This document shows positions 1 to 6,177 of a stretch of 7,585 nt of DNA, piece by piece; positions within the stretch are counted from its first letter, which is position 1; every line of letters begins with the position of its first letter. The stretch covers positions 1 to 7,585 of the forward strand of contig CAKUWD010000137.1 in the NCBI GenBank assembly GCA_934699065.1, in the 5' to 3' direction. The DNA comes from an uncultured Treponema sp. (lineage in GTDB: Bacteria; Spirochaetota; Spirochaetia; Treponematales; Treponemataceae). The notes under the pieces were generated by a model, which was given only the letters and a program-made list of their open reading frames with translations, was not told where the DNA came from and made no database searches. The translations under genes and the position numbers were made by a program.

Positions 1-345
1 AGGTCACGTTCTCGGATTCTGCTATTTTTCTCAAGGTTTGTTTTGAAAAGCTCTATCTTCTGGATTTCTTTTTCTTCGGCAAAATCATAAACAAATGATT
101 TTCCTTGTTCATCAAGGGTAACTTTATCTGCAGGGAAGAACTGGCCGTTGAGAGTTGCTTCGTTTTTCATGCCGTCAATATCCCGGTCTATCTCGTTCAT
201 ATTGTACATAGCAAACTGTTCATATGTATCGTTCGTGAATTTTCCCTTGAGTTTTGATGAGACAAGACGGTTCAAACTGTCATAAGTGAAAACATCTTTA
301 TTTCCAGTATCTTTGTGGGTTCTCTCTGTTATGTTAAAGTTTCTG
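1..345 (-). pseudogene. RHS/YD-repeat fragment, 5'-truncated, runs off left edge
   Basis: Read on the minus strand, this piece aligns without gaps to 3371-3715 inside the 850-aa RHS gene; I count 10 mismatches in 345 bases (about 97% identity). It corresponds to residues 122-235 of that protein, covering a YD-repeat stretch and the first half of the discoidin-like segment, and it stays open to the window edge. Homology stops abruptly at 345/346. The frame continues into the GC-rich element only as far as a TGA at 417-419, with no ATG or GTG and no ribosome binding site. I therefore call it a decapitated copy: either a silent cassette that can donate its downstream toxin tip by recombination, or simple wreckage. 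Its own C-terminal tip would lie left of the window. Eight of the ten differences are synonymous, so it was selected as protein until recently or has been homogenised with its sibling. Confidence 0.85.
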
Positions 346-605
346 CTCAGGAGGTTCCCGGCTGCTTCGCAACCGGTCGCGCTTTCCGCTGTTCCGCTAC
401 CGCTCCATTCCTGCGCTCATTTCATTCGCTCCGGAACGCCTTCGGCGCAGCTCCAATCGCTAACCTTTTTTTCTTATTATTATTCGTAAAGAAAATACAC
501 TTTCGTATTCTAAATGTATTTTCTTTACGATTCAAATCGCCATGCCGTTTTGAATCGCTTTCATCTGTCAAAAAACTTTCGTCAGCCCGTTCGCATGGGA
601 ATGGA
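346..605. repeat. GC-rich hairpin-rich element at RHS breakpoint (element 1)
   Basis: This stretch has no credible gene. Its left half (346-450) is far more GC-rich than the surrounding genes and is built of short reiterated words (ttccgct at 384-390 and 392-398). It contains a stem 358-365/369-376 with a TTC loop and one mismatch, and a smaller one 437-440/444-447, again with a TTC loop. The right half carries the 484-530 and 528-557 inverted repeats. Its left boundary is sharp because it is exactly where the RHS homology ends; the right boundary is approximate, judged from base composition. It looks like an interspersed chromosomal repeat or small non-autonomous element. I see no transposase, no clear target duplication and no terminal inverted repeat, so the type is unknown. 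Confidence 0.5.
484..530. repeat. Perfect 16-bp inverted repeat with 15-nt loop
   Basis: The arms 484-499 and 515-530 (core CGTAAAGAAAATACA) are perfect reverse complements. A second inverted repeat, CGATTCAAA at 528-536 and its complement at 549-557, shares the last bases of the first, so the two could form tandem hairpins. No T-tract follows on either strand, so it is not a typical intrinsic terminator. It could be a structural part of element 1 or a binding or processing site. Confidence 0.75.
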
Positions 606-682
606 CTGGACGACTTTAAAGATTATTATTTGTTGCACCATCAAAAATATATATGAATTATAAAACACTTCAAAAAGACTAA

Positions 683-779
683 TTACCAATTTTTGAACTT
701 ATCTTCAGTAATTTTCCTAGAAGGATAATCGGAAAACAAACGTTTCAATATGCCTTAAATCTCCAACTGGGACATGCAT
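683..779 (-). pseudogene. Frameshifted remnant of a small gene
   Basis: An ATG at 777-779 sits 8 nt after a good GGGAG Shine-Dalgarno (788-792) and opens a 20-codon frame (MHVPVGDLRHI...) that ends at TAG 717-719. A second frame overlaps it (754-683) and reads ILKRLFSDYPSRKITEDKF... to TAA 683-685. Joining them with a single-base shift near 745-750 gives a continuous, charged, protein-like sequence of about 34 residues. That pattern fits a short gene, or the tail of one, that has suffered one frameshift. It lies directly downstream of the 232-aa immunity-type gene, where a further cassette would be expected. The family is not recognised. The rest of the stretch from 606 to 822 is AT-rich and I see nothing else in it. 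Confidence 0.35.
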
Positions 780-822
780 ATAATTAACTCCCATTATTAG
801 AGTAATACAATTAGATAATAGT

Positions 823-1521
823 CTATTGCCCATATTCATAATCTGAAAATTCCAAATCATAAATATGGACAATTTCTTCGTAATTATCTAGTTCATATGA
901 ACTGCTAATTATATTTTCATCTGTTGAAAATATAGATTCAGCTATAATACCCCCACCTTCACCTACTAAATAAATATGAAATTTATTCCCCTTTATTAGC
1001 CTAAATATCTGAGCATAAGGATGATCATTTATCCAATCTTGTGATTTTAGTTTCCAGATTATAACCTTTTTACTAAAATTATTCAAATTATAAATTATTA
1101 TATCAATTTTCTTATTTTCTATATCAACCTTATTATATAGGTAATAGTTAAAATCAGAACTTGTAACTCCAAGTGAAGGTAAATTTGTTAAATACCTGAT
1201 TTCGCCTTTTAGGCCATCTATAAGATAAAAACATACTGTATCATCAATTTCTCCATATTTTTCCCATTCATAATAAATTATATTTTTTTTGTTTCCAGAA
1301 ACCTGCCATCTCCCCAGTTTTGAAAAATTCTTAAAAGAAAAGTATTCTTTTCTAGTTTCTTTTGTACATTTAAAAAACTCGAGTTTATTATTTATAATTT
1401 CCCATTCTACAGTTTCATCTTCTTCCAAAGGTGTAAAAGTAGTTATTATTTGATTATGTTCCAAAGCAAATAATTTTGTTATAAGACATAGAATTATTAA
1501 TAAAGTTATTTTCCGTTTCAT
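823..1521 (-). CDS. Exported protein, putative immunity partner of C39-like RHS toxin
   Basis: This is a 232-aa protein that I do not recognise as a named family. The first 19 residues (MKRKITLLIILCLITKLFA) form a classic signal peptide, basic start then hydrophobic core, with likely cleavage after Ala19; there is no lipobox. The mature part is rich in Asp, Glu, Lys, Asn and aromatics, with alternating strand-like stretches (IIYYEW, CFYLIDG, IDIIIYNL, FHIYLVGEGGG) that suggest a mostly beta protein. It starts 3 nt after the stop of the RHS toxin gene, and its AAGGGG ribosome binding site lies within the last codons of that gene, so the two are co-translated. By position and size, and because it is exported, I infer a periplasmic protector against the peptidase domain encoded just upstream. 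That role rests on context, not on homology. Confidence 0.75.
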   Translation of the reverse strand: MKRKITLLIILCLITKLFALEHNQIITTFTPLEEDETVEWEIINNKLEFFKCTKETRKEYFSFKNFSKLGRWQVSGNKKNIIYYEWEKYGEIDDTVCFYLIDGLKGEIRYLTNLPSLGVTSSDFNYYLYNKVDIENKKIDIIIYNLNNFSKKVIIWKLKSQDWINDHPYAQIFRLIKGNKFHIYLVGEGGGIIAESIFSTDENIISSSYELDNYEEIVHIYDLEFSDYEYGQ

Positions 1522-1524
1522 TTT

Positions 1525-4077
1525 TTATACCCCTTCTATACCAGTTTTAGTATTTGAAGATTTTTCCTGTTCCTGTGAACTTGCAGGACCAGTCGGACCT
1601 GTAGGTCCTTGTGGCTCTGGAGATACAGGAGGCTGTGATACCTCTTGTTCCGGAGTAGTTAAACATTCGTCCTTTTTCTTATTATAACTAAATACTTTTA
1701 TAAGTACTTGCCTGAACGTTTCTCCAAAATTCTTTGTTTTGAAATTTATATAGCCATTTGTTTGTGAAACTGGAACATATATATTACCATCTTCATATAA
1801 CCAGCCTCGTCCTTTTCGATCCGCTTCTTTACCTGTGATAATACTTGAATCATATTTTGAAGAAGCTGCTATTATTACATAATCTGTCCAGGTATTTCCA
1901 TTTTTCTTTGTTGCAACACCTTTTACTCCAACCCAGTGATCTCCGCCATCTCCTTTTGATTTATCATAATTTACATTAACTAATGTTTGATATTCATAGT
2001 TATTATCTTTTCTTTGTTTGTTGTATTGTGAAACAGTAAACTGACTGCCTCTACAATCATCCAGTTCATAATTCGTATCTTTAGCTAATGCCGCCCATTG
2101 TATTGAACCATTAGTTACATAATCTTGGTTTACCTGTTCTGGACTCATAATACTTAACATATTTGCACAAGCTACAATAGCACAGCCTGATTGACTTAAA
2201 CTATTATAAGCATTCTTTTGGTCTGTTCCATTTCTATATATGTTACTATAATTTTGCATTATATATTGTGAATATATTGGTAATTGATAAAGTCCCAATA
2301 TATCAACATTATTCATAGGATTACAACCCGCATACCCATACCAGTTACTACCATCACGAGCAGAATCTTGGGAAAGCCAAGTTGAACCATCTTCGCTTCG
2401 CCATCGATTCCAATGATAGGTTAGGCCTGTTTCTGCGTCATAATCACAGCCGGTGTATAATCCGTCAAAGTCTATAAGGATTGTTGTCTCACCAGCCTTA
2501 ATTCCGAATGCAGTGTAGCCGGACTTCCAGAGGAGAGATCCATCCTCGTCGTAGACCTCGGTAACACTTCCCTGAATGTCTGTAACTGCGTATCTTATAC
2601 TTTCTGTACTGTTTTCTGTATCCATAAAACCTATTATCTGATTATTTAAATAAACAAAGCTTCGGGTTGTTACAGAAGAGCCTGCTGTTTTCTCCTGATA
2701 AGTCAGAGCTCCGTTTCTGCCATAGGCATACTGAGTTAATTCTGAAGTTTCACCTGTATAACTTATCCTTTCAATTCTTCTGTTCAATGCATCATAAGTA
2801 TATTCTACTTTTACATTCTGTGCATTATCCGGAGCATTAAACTGTTGTACTTTTACAAGCCGGTTATGGTAATCCCATTCGTATTCCCAATATTCACTGC
2901 TTTTATCAATGTTTACGACATTACCATTATGCTCTGCATTTCTGGCTCTTGCTGTTCTGTTTCCGTTTGCATCATAAGTATACCACCACTTACCATCATA
3001 CATTACGCGGGCTGTATTTCCGTTATTTGAGTTTTTGTAATATGCATAATCATTTTTTGTGGTGTAAGTTTCAAGAGTAATTCTGTTTGAATTCTTGTCA
3101 TACTTATAAAACTCATCTTTTGAGTTTTCAATTGTCCAGATTCGAATCATCTTCTGAACGCTTTCATTTGTGAAAGTTACATACTCACTTACATTGTTAT
3201 TATCAATATCCCGGTCATCCCAGATTGTACGGATTTTTATAAACCTAGCCGTTACTGTCTCTTTAAAATTAAAGTGAATACTCTGATTCTTCGAGTCGAC
3301 CTCATAGTTCCAGCAGTCTGGTGTTAGCTCACTCCATTCATCTGCTTCATCTAATTTTATATAAATGTGAAGGTCACGTTCTCGGATTCTGCTATTTTTC
3401 TCAAGGTTTGTTTTGAAAAGCTCTATCTTCTGGATTTCTTTTTCTTCTGCAAAATCATAAACAAATGATTTTCCTTTTTCATCAAGAGTAACTTTATCTG
3501 CAGGAAAGAACTGTCCGTTGAGAGTTCCTTCGTTTTTCATGCCGTCAATATCCCGGTCTATCTCGTTCATATTGTACATGGCAAACTGTTCATATGTATC
3601 GTTTGTGAATTTTCCCTTGAGTTTTGATGAGACAAGACGATTCAAACTGTCATAAGTGAAAACATCTTTATTTCCAGTATCTTTGTGTGTTCTCTCTGTT
3701 ATGTTAAAGTTTCTGTCATAAAGATATTCATAACCTGTTGTTAATGAGATATTTTTATCAGAGCTGTACGAGATACCAGAAATAAGACCTGCATCATTAT
3801 AGCTTAAAGATTTCTTAATTCCACACTCAAGACTAACGGTACCAAGCTTTGACTTATCATAACTGAGAGTTCCTTTAAGCGAATATCCGATACTGCCCGC
3901 ATAATAATTGAGTTTTACGGATTTCTCTCTATAATCAAGGCTGTGACTTCCGGTTACGTCATCTCCGGCATAGCCTGCTGAAAACACGCCGCTGCCTTTC
4001 TGTCGGAGGAACAGATACAGATAAACCAGTTTGAGAAAAAATATATATGTCTGAATATATCTATTTTCGTTTTCCAT
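1525..4077 (-). CDS. RHS/YD-repeat polymorphic toxin with C39-like peptidase tip
   Basis: This is an 850-aa protein. Residues 1-33 contain a hydrophobic run (IFFLKLVYLYLFL) and look added on. Residues 34-175 and 310-540 are YD-type repeats (YDANGNR, YDALNRR). Residues about 190-290 resemble a discoidin (F5/8 type C) fold: VYDF near the start, RDLHIYIK, then ARFIKIR. The conserved RHS core at 539-596 ends in DILGL (592-596), where DPxGL is usual. The variable tip follows: GCAIVACANML with Cys632 and GDHWVGVKG with His714 match the Cys/His pattern of C39-like papain-fold peptidases. The usual third residue (Asn/Asp) is not obvious. The tail (800-850) is Pro/Gln-rich with a collagen-like GPTGPTGP run near 824-831. 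TAG lies two codons before the ATG and no strong Shine-Dalgarno precedes it. At 850 aa it is short for an RHS toxin and has no delivery domain, so it may be a displaced cassette. Confidence 0.85.
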   Translation of the reverse strand: MENENRYIQTYIFFLKLVYLYLFLRQKGSGVFSAGYAGDDVTGSHSLDYREKSVKLNYYAGSIGYSLKGTLSYDKSKLGTVSLECGIKKSLSYNDAGLISGISYSSDKNISLTTGYEYLYDRNFNITERTHKDTGNKDVFTYDSLNRLVSSKLKGKFTNDTYEQFAMYNMNEIDRDIDGMKNEGTLNGQFFPADKVTLDEKGKSFVYDFAEEKEIQKIELFKTNLEKNSRIRERDLHIYIKLDEADEWSELTPDCWNYEVDSKNQSIHFNFKETVTARFIKIRTIWDDRDIDNNNVSEYVTFTNESVQKMIRIWTIENSKDEFYKYDKNSNRITLETYTTKNDYAYYKNSNNGNTARVMYDGKWWYTYDANGNRTARARNAEHNGNVVNIDKSSEYWEYEWDYHNRLVKVQQFNAPDNAQNVKVEYTYDALNRRIERISYTGETSELTQYAYGRNGALTYQEKTAGSSVTTRSFVYLNNQIIGFMDTENSTESIRYAVTDIQGSVTEVYDEDGSLLWKSGYTAFGIKAGETTILIDFDGLYTGCDYDAETGLTYHWNRWRSEDGSTWLSQDSARDGSNWYGYAGCNPMNNVDILGLYQLPIYSQYIMQNYSNIYRNGTDQKNAYNSLSQSGCAIVACANMLSIMSPEQVNQDYVTNGSIQWAALAKDTNYELDDCRGSQFTVSQYNKQRKDNNYEYQTLVNVNYDKSKGDGGDHWVGVKGVATKKNGNTWTDYVIIAASSKYDSSIITGKEADRKGRGWLYEDGNIYVPVSQTNGYINFKTKNFGETFRQVLIKVFSYNKKKDECLTTPEQEVSQPPVSPEPQGPTGPTGPASSQEQEKSSNTKTGIEGV
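1530..1535 (-). promoter_or_regulatory. Shine-Dalgarno of the 232-aa immunity-type gene
   Basis: AAGGGG on the minus strand, 8 nt before the ATG at 1519-1521, embedded in the end of the toxin reading frame. It fixes the start codon and indicates tight toxin-immunity coupling. Confidence 0.7.
3371..3715 (-). repeat. Direct repeat of 1-345 (RHS internal segment)
   Basis: This is the second copy of the 345-bp block at the left edge, in the same orientation at a distance of 3370 bp, about 97% identical and without gaps. At 3716 this copy continues as RHS coding sequence, whereas the first copy breaks into element 1. Such long, near-identical direct repeats are suitable for homologous recombination that would delete or swap the toxin tip and immunity gene lying between them (823-3370). 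Confidence 0.9.
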
Positions 4078-4083
4078 TCTCTA

Positions 4084-4205
4084 TTTTCTGTTGGGGGAAA
4101 GCCTTCCCCTCGCTCGCATTCACAAACTTCGTTTGTGCTTGCTCTCTACCCCTTCCAGCGGGGGCTGAGGGGGTTTCTGCTTTATTGCCCCCGCAACGCC
4201 TAACA
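4084..4205. repeat. GC-rich hairpin-rich element (element 2)
   Basis: This is a non-coding island just upstream of the 850-aa RHS frame. It contains three stems: GGGGAA 4094-4099 with TTCCCC 4104-4109; CACAAAC 4121-4127 with GTTTGTG 4131-4137 around a TTC loop; and GCGGGGGC 4158-4165 with GCCCCCGC 4187-4194. It shares with element 1 its base composition, the TTC-loop hairpins and the position against a broken RHS 5' end, but the two are not simple copies. The flanking bases 4206-4298 are AT-rich with no gene that I can see. Confidence 0.5.
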
Positions 4206-4298
4206 TTGCAGACCTATAGATAAATTAACTCAATTCTATTTCAATAAATATTTTTTTCATTAAACACTTATTTATCTGATAATAAAAATTATTTTTCT

Positions 4299-4604
4299 CT
4301 AATTAAATATTTTTTTCCCAATCCAAGAAATTTGTTTATATTTTCCACTAATAACTCCCTTTTCTCGATAGAATTCAAACATTTCGGAAGGGCTCCATTC
4401 TTTTCCTATAGCAAAACAAATACCTAAATCTCTTAAAATTTGAAATAAAGTAATTAATTCTTGCTCGCTATTAATATTTTTCTTACATGTTGTATGAAAA
4501 ATATTAAATCGAAATCCAATTTTTTTCAACTTCTTAATAAGAGAGACATTAACAGATTTTATACAAATAAAAGAAATACAATAATTTACATACGAAGGTA
4601 TCAT
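4299..4604 (-). CDS. Small protein, putative cytoplasmic immunity protein of displaced cassette
   Basis: This is a 101-aa protein of unrecognised family. It has no signal peptide; the N-terminal half is basic (IKKLKKIGFRFNIF) and contains several Cys, and the C-terminal half (LRDLGICFAIGKEWSPSEMFEFYREKG...) looks like a compact helical fold with a WSPSE turn. The start is well supported: GGGGAG at 4615-4620 lies 10 nt before the ATG, and the ATG comes 3 nt after the stop of a toxin-like tail (4608-4787). That toxin-tail then short-gene spacing is the same as for the 850-aa toxin and its partner, so I infer an orphan immunity gene kept after most of its toxin was lost. Lack of export suggests the original toxin acted in the cytoplasm. 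It could also be an unrelated small gene. Confidence 0.65.
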   Translation of the reverse strand: MIPSYVNYCISFICIKSVNVSLIKKLKKIGFRFNIFHTTCKKNINSEQELITLFQILRDLGICFAIGKEWSPSEMFEFYREKGVISGKYKQISWIGKKIFN

Positions 4605-4607
4605 GTT

Positions 4608-4787
4608 TTATTTTCTCCCCGTAGAAATAGGATCTACTACTAATTCTGGACCACCACCAGGTAAACCTTCTTCTGGTCTAAAATATTTATTTCCACTGGA
4701 TAAATCTTGTAAGTCTGTTGTGATAGTCCCATGTATAATCACAGCATTCGCCGTTTGTATAATAAAAAAACATAATTGTAATTTATT
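4608..4787 (-). pseudogene. C-terminal remnant of a displaced polymorphic toxin
   Basis: The open frame runs from just after a TAG (4788-4790) to TAA 4608-4610, 59 codons, with no ATG. Its last 30 or so residues (YFRPEEGLPGGGPELVVDP...) have the look of the end of a secreted bacterial toxin domain, with a Gly-rich GLPGGGPEL loop of the kind seen near the C-terminus of several RHS/WapA-type tips. I cannot name the enzyme class from so little. It is followed 3 nt later by the 101-aa gene. In another frame the same DNA (4687-4773) reads YTWDYHNRLTRF, a good match to the RHS motif YEWDYHNRLVKV, so the piece may be a recombination scar joining RHS and toxin-tail DNA out of frame. Coding in the final third is the most believable part. 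Confidence 0.5.
4615..4620 (-). promoter_or_regulatory. Shine-Dalgarno of the 101-aa gene
   Basis: GGGGAG on the minus strand, 10 nt before the ATG at 4602-4604. It overlaps the last codons of the upstream toxin remnant (STGRK-stop), the arrangement expected for a coupled toxin-immunity pair. Confidence 0.6.
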
Positions 4788-4796
4788 CTATATATA

Positions 4797-5168
4797 TTAT
4801 TTTATTTTCAGCTTATATAAAATACTATCTTCTATTGGAAAGTCCTTAAGATATCTATTTCGAATTTTTAAATCTTCAAAAGCTATTTCTTGAGTTTCTT
4901 CAAAATTAAATCCAGTCCATTTATATAGATATTTACTTCTCTTTAATTCTCCATAAACTGTTTCATTATAAATTCCAAAGTTTACACTTCCGCATTCAAA
5001 CTCACTAAATGGCATTAGAACTTGTTGTTTTAACTCTATAACATTCAAATTTGGATTTGCCATATAGATAGAAAAGAAAAGATTGTTATCTTTTATGTAT
5101 ATATTCCATAAAAAAGGATATCCAATTTTATATTCTTGAAAATTATTATTTGTGGGATACTTACAAAC
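4797..5168 (-). pseudogene. 3' remnant of an unrecognised small gene
   Basis: A 123-codon open frame begins right after a TAG at 5169-5171 and ends at TAA 4797-4799. The first ATG (5061-5063) would give 88 aa but has no Shine-Dalgarno, and the 35 codons before it (NNNFQEYKIGYPFLWNIYIK...) read like protein continuous with what follows. The sequence is rich in aromatics and charged residues (YLYKWTGFNFEETQEIAFEDL), like many immunity-type or periplasmic proteins. The open frame overlaps the last bases of the RCC1-type gene in a different frame. The simplest reading is the tail end of another cassette's immunity gene, joined here by recombination. No family is recognised. A real 88-aa gene with weak initiation is possible. 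Confidence 0.45.
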
Positions 5169-6177
5169 CTACTTCGCACTCATTATTAGCACCACACATC
5201 CATAAGGTTCCATCATTTTTAAGTACGGCAGAATAATTTGTTCCCATTCCAACCTTCTTGACGTTATTCATAATAAATTTTGGAGTAAAGACAGGTTTTC
5301 GATCTCCAAAACCTAGCTCACCACAATAATTCGGTGAATCACCACCACAACCATATAAGGAACCATCCTTTTTGAGAATTAAGGTTGCCTGCTGAGTTGA
5401 TGCTACGCTTTCAACATCATCCATTACTTTTGTTGGTAAAATTTCATATTTATCTTTAAGATCCCCTAAACCAGTTACACCATTAGCAGCCCAACCAAAT
5501 GCATATAACTCATCGTTGTCTGTAATAAAAAAATTTTCAGTTGCGTATCTAACATTGTCTGCAATTTTTATGAATTTATTTGTTTTTTCAAAAGGTGATG
5601 GCAGATAATGTTCACCCGTTATCATCAGCTCATGTTGTTTAGTTATGATTAACGTAAAGAAACGATTGAAAATAACATCAATAACATTACTTCTAACTTT
5701 CACGGGAGTTTCATAATTTACTTTATATTCACCTGTTCCAAAACTTCCTTTATCATTTTCCCCAGCAACCCAAAGACTGTTATCCTTTTTTATAAAAAAT
5801 GGGCCTGAACCTTTTAGAATATCATAAGGAAATTTAGTCATTCCTTTATATACTTCATATGTACTTCCATCTTTTTTGATTAAATATACTCCATCAAAAG
5901 AAAGAACATCGCTTTCAAGTTTTTCAAAAGTATTAATATAATCGTCAGTTCCATTAAATTTCCAATTAACTTCCTGTCCCGTACCCCAGAGAGTATTATC
6001 TTCTTTTATTATAAAACTATCTCTAGTGCGAAGAAAAAAATCTTTGACATTCTCAGCAACTTGGATAAAAACTGTTGATGATTCATCATTTCCATTTCCA
6101 AATTGAAGAGAAAAGGCATCTACAAACATTGTGGATAATAAAATTATACATATATATTTTTTATTTAATAATAACAT
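5161..6177 (-). CDS. Exported RCC1-type beta-propeller, putative immunity protein
   Basis: This is a 338-aa protein. Residues 1-23 form a signal peptide (basic NKK, hydrophobic IICII-like core, likely cleavage near residues 21-23). The rest is seven RCC1-like blades, each recognisable by a hydrophobic strand, a K-x-D-G/N turn and L-W/Y-x-x-G: examples are IKKDNSLWVAGENDKGSFGTG, ITDNDELYAFGW, LKKDGSLYGCGG and LKNDGTLWMCGANN. Seven matches the canonical RCC1 propeller. The last blade stops at ECEVGL, just short of the usual G-x-G-D, and the N-terminal strand (VFIQVAENV) could close the ring. Its ATG lies inside the end of the RHS/L,D-transpeptidase-like gene (17-nt overlap) with AGGAGT 8 nt upstream, the position of an immunity gene. 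I infer a periplasmic protector that may bind the toxin; direct evidence is lacking. Confidence 0.75.
   Translation of the reverse strand: MLLLNKKYICIILLSTMFVDAFSLQFGNGNDESSTVFIQVAENVKDFFLRTRDSFIIKEDNTLWGTGQEVNWKFNGTDDYINTFEKLESDVLSFDGVYLIKKDGSTYEVYKGMTKFPYDILKGSGPFFIKKDNSLWVAGENDKGSFGTGEYKVNYETPVKVRSNVIDVIFNRFFTLIITKQHELMITGEHYLPSPFEKTNKFIKIADNVRYATENFFITDNDELYAFGWAANGVTGLGDLKDKYEILPTKVMDDVESVASTQQATLILKKDGSLYGCGGDSPNYCGELGFGDRKPVFTPKFIMNNVKKVGMGTNYSAVLKNDGTLWMCGANNECEVGL

Noticed and set aside
286..656. Two overlapping plus-strand open frames across the RHS breakpoint and element 1
   Set aside because: They cross an RHS fragment in antisense and a repeat element, disagree in frame, and have no protein-like pattern or ribosome binding site.
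2845..3030. Plus-strand open frame of 61 codons
   Set aside because: It is the antisense shadow of the conserved RHS repeat; a very similar shadow appears at 7250-7549 only because the RHS sequence itself is repeated.
4158..4194. 8-bp GC-rich stem as a transcription terminator
   Set aside because: The 21-nt loop is long and no T-tract follows on either strand.
4198..4204. GCCTAAC, a match to the RYYYAAC integron attC core
   Set aside because: No partner GTTRRRY site in the right orientation and no attC-like fold between them; Treponema integrons exist, but a 7-base degenerate match is expected by chance.
4218..4277. AGATAAAT/ATTTATCT inverted repeat 44 bases apart
   Set aside because: Very AT-rich, short arms and wide spacing; likely chance in this composition.
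4461..4893. Plus-strand open frames of 60 and 96 codons
   Set aside because: They lie antisense to the 101-aa gene, the toxin tail and the small-gene remnant, and show no convincing start signals or protein pattern.
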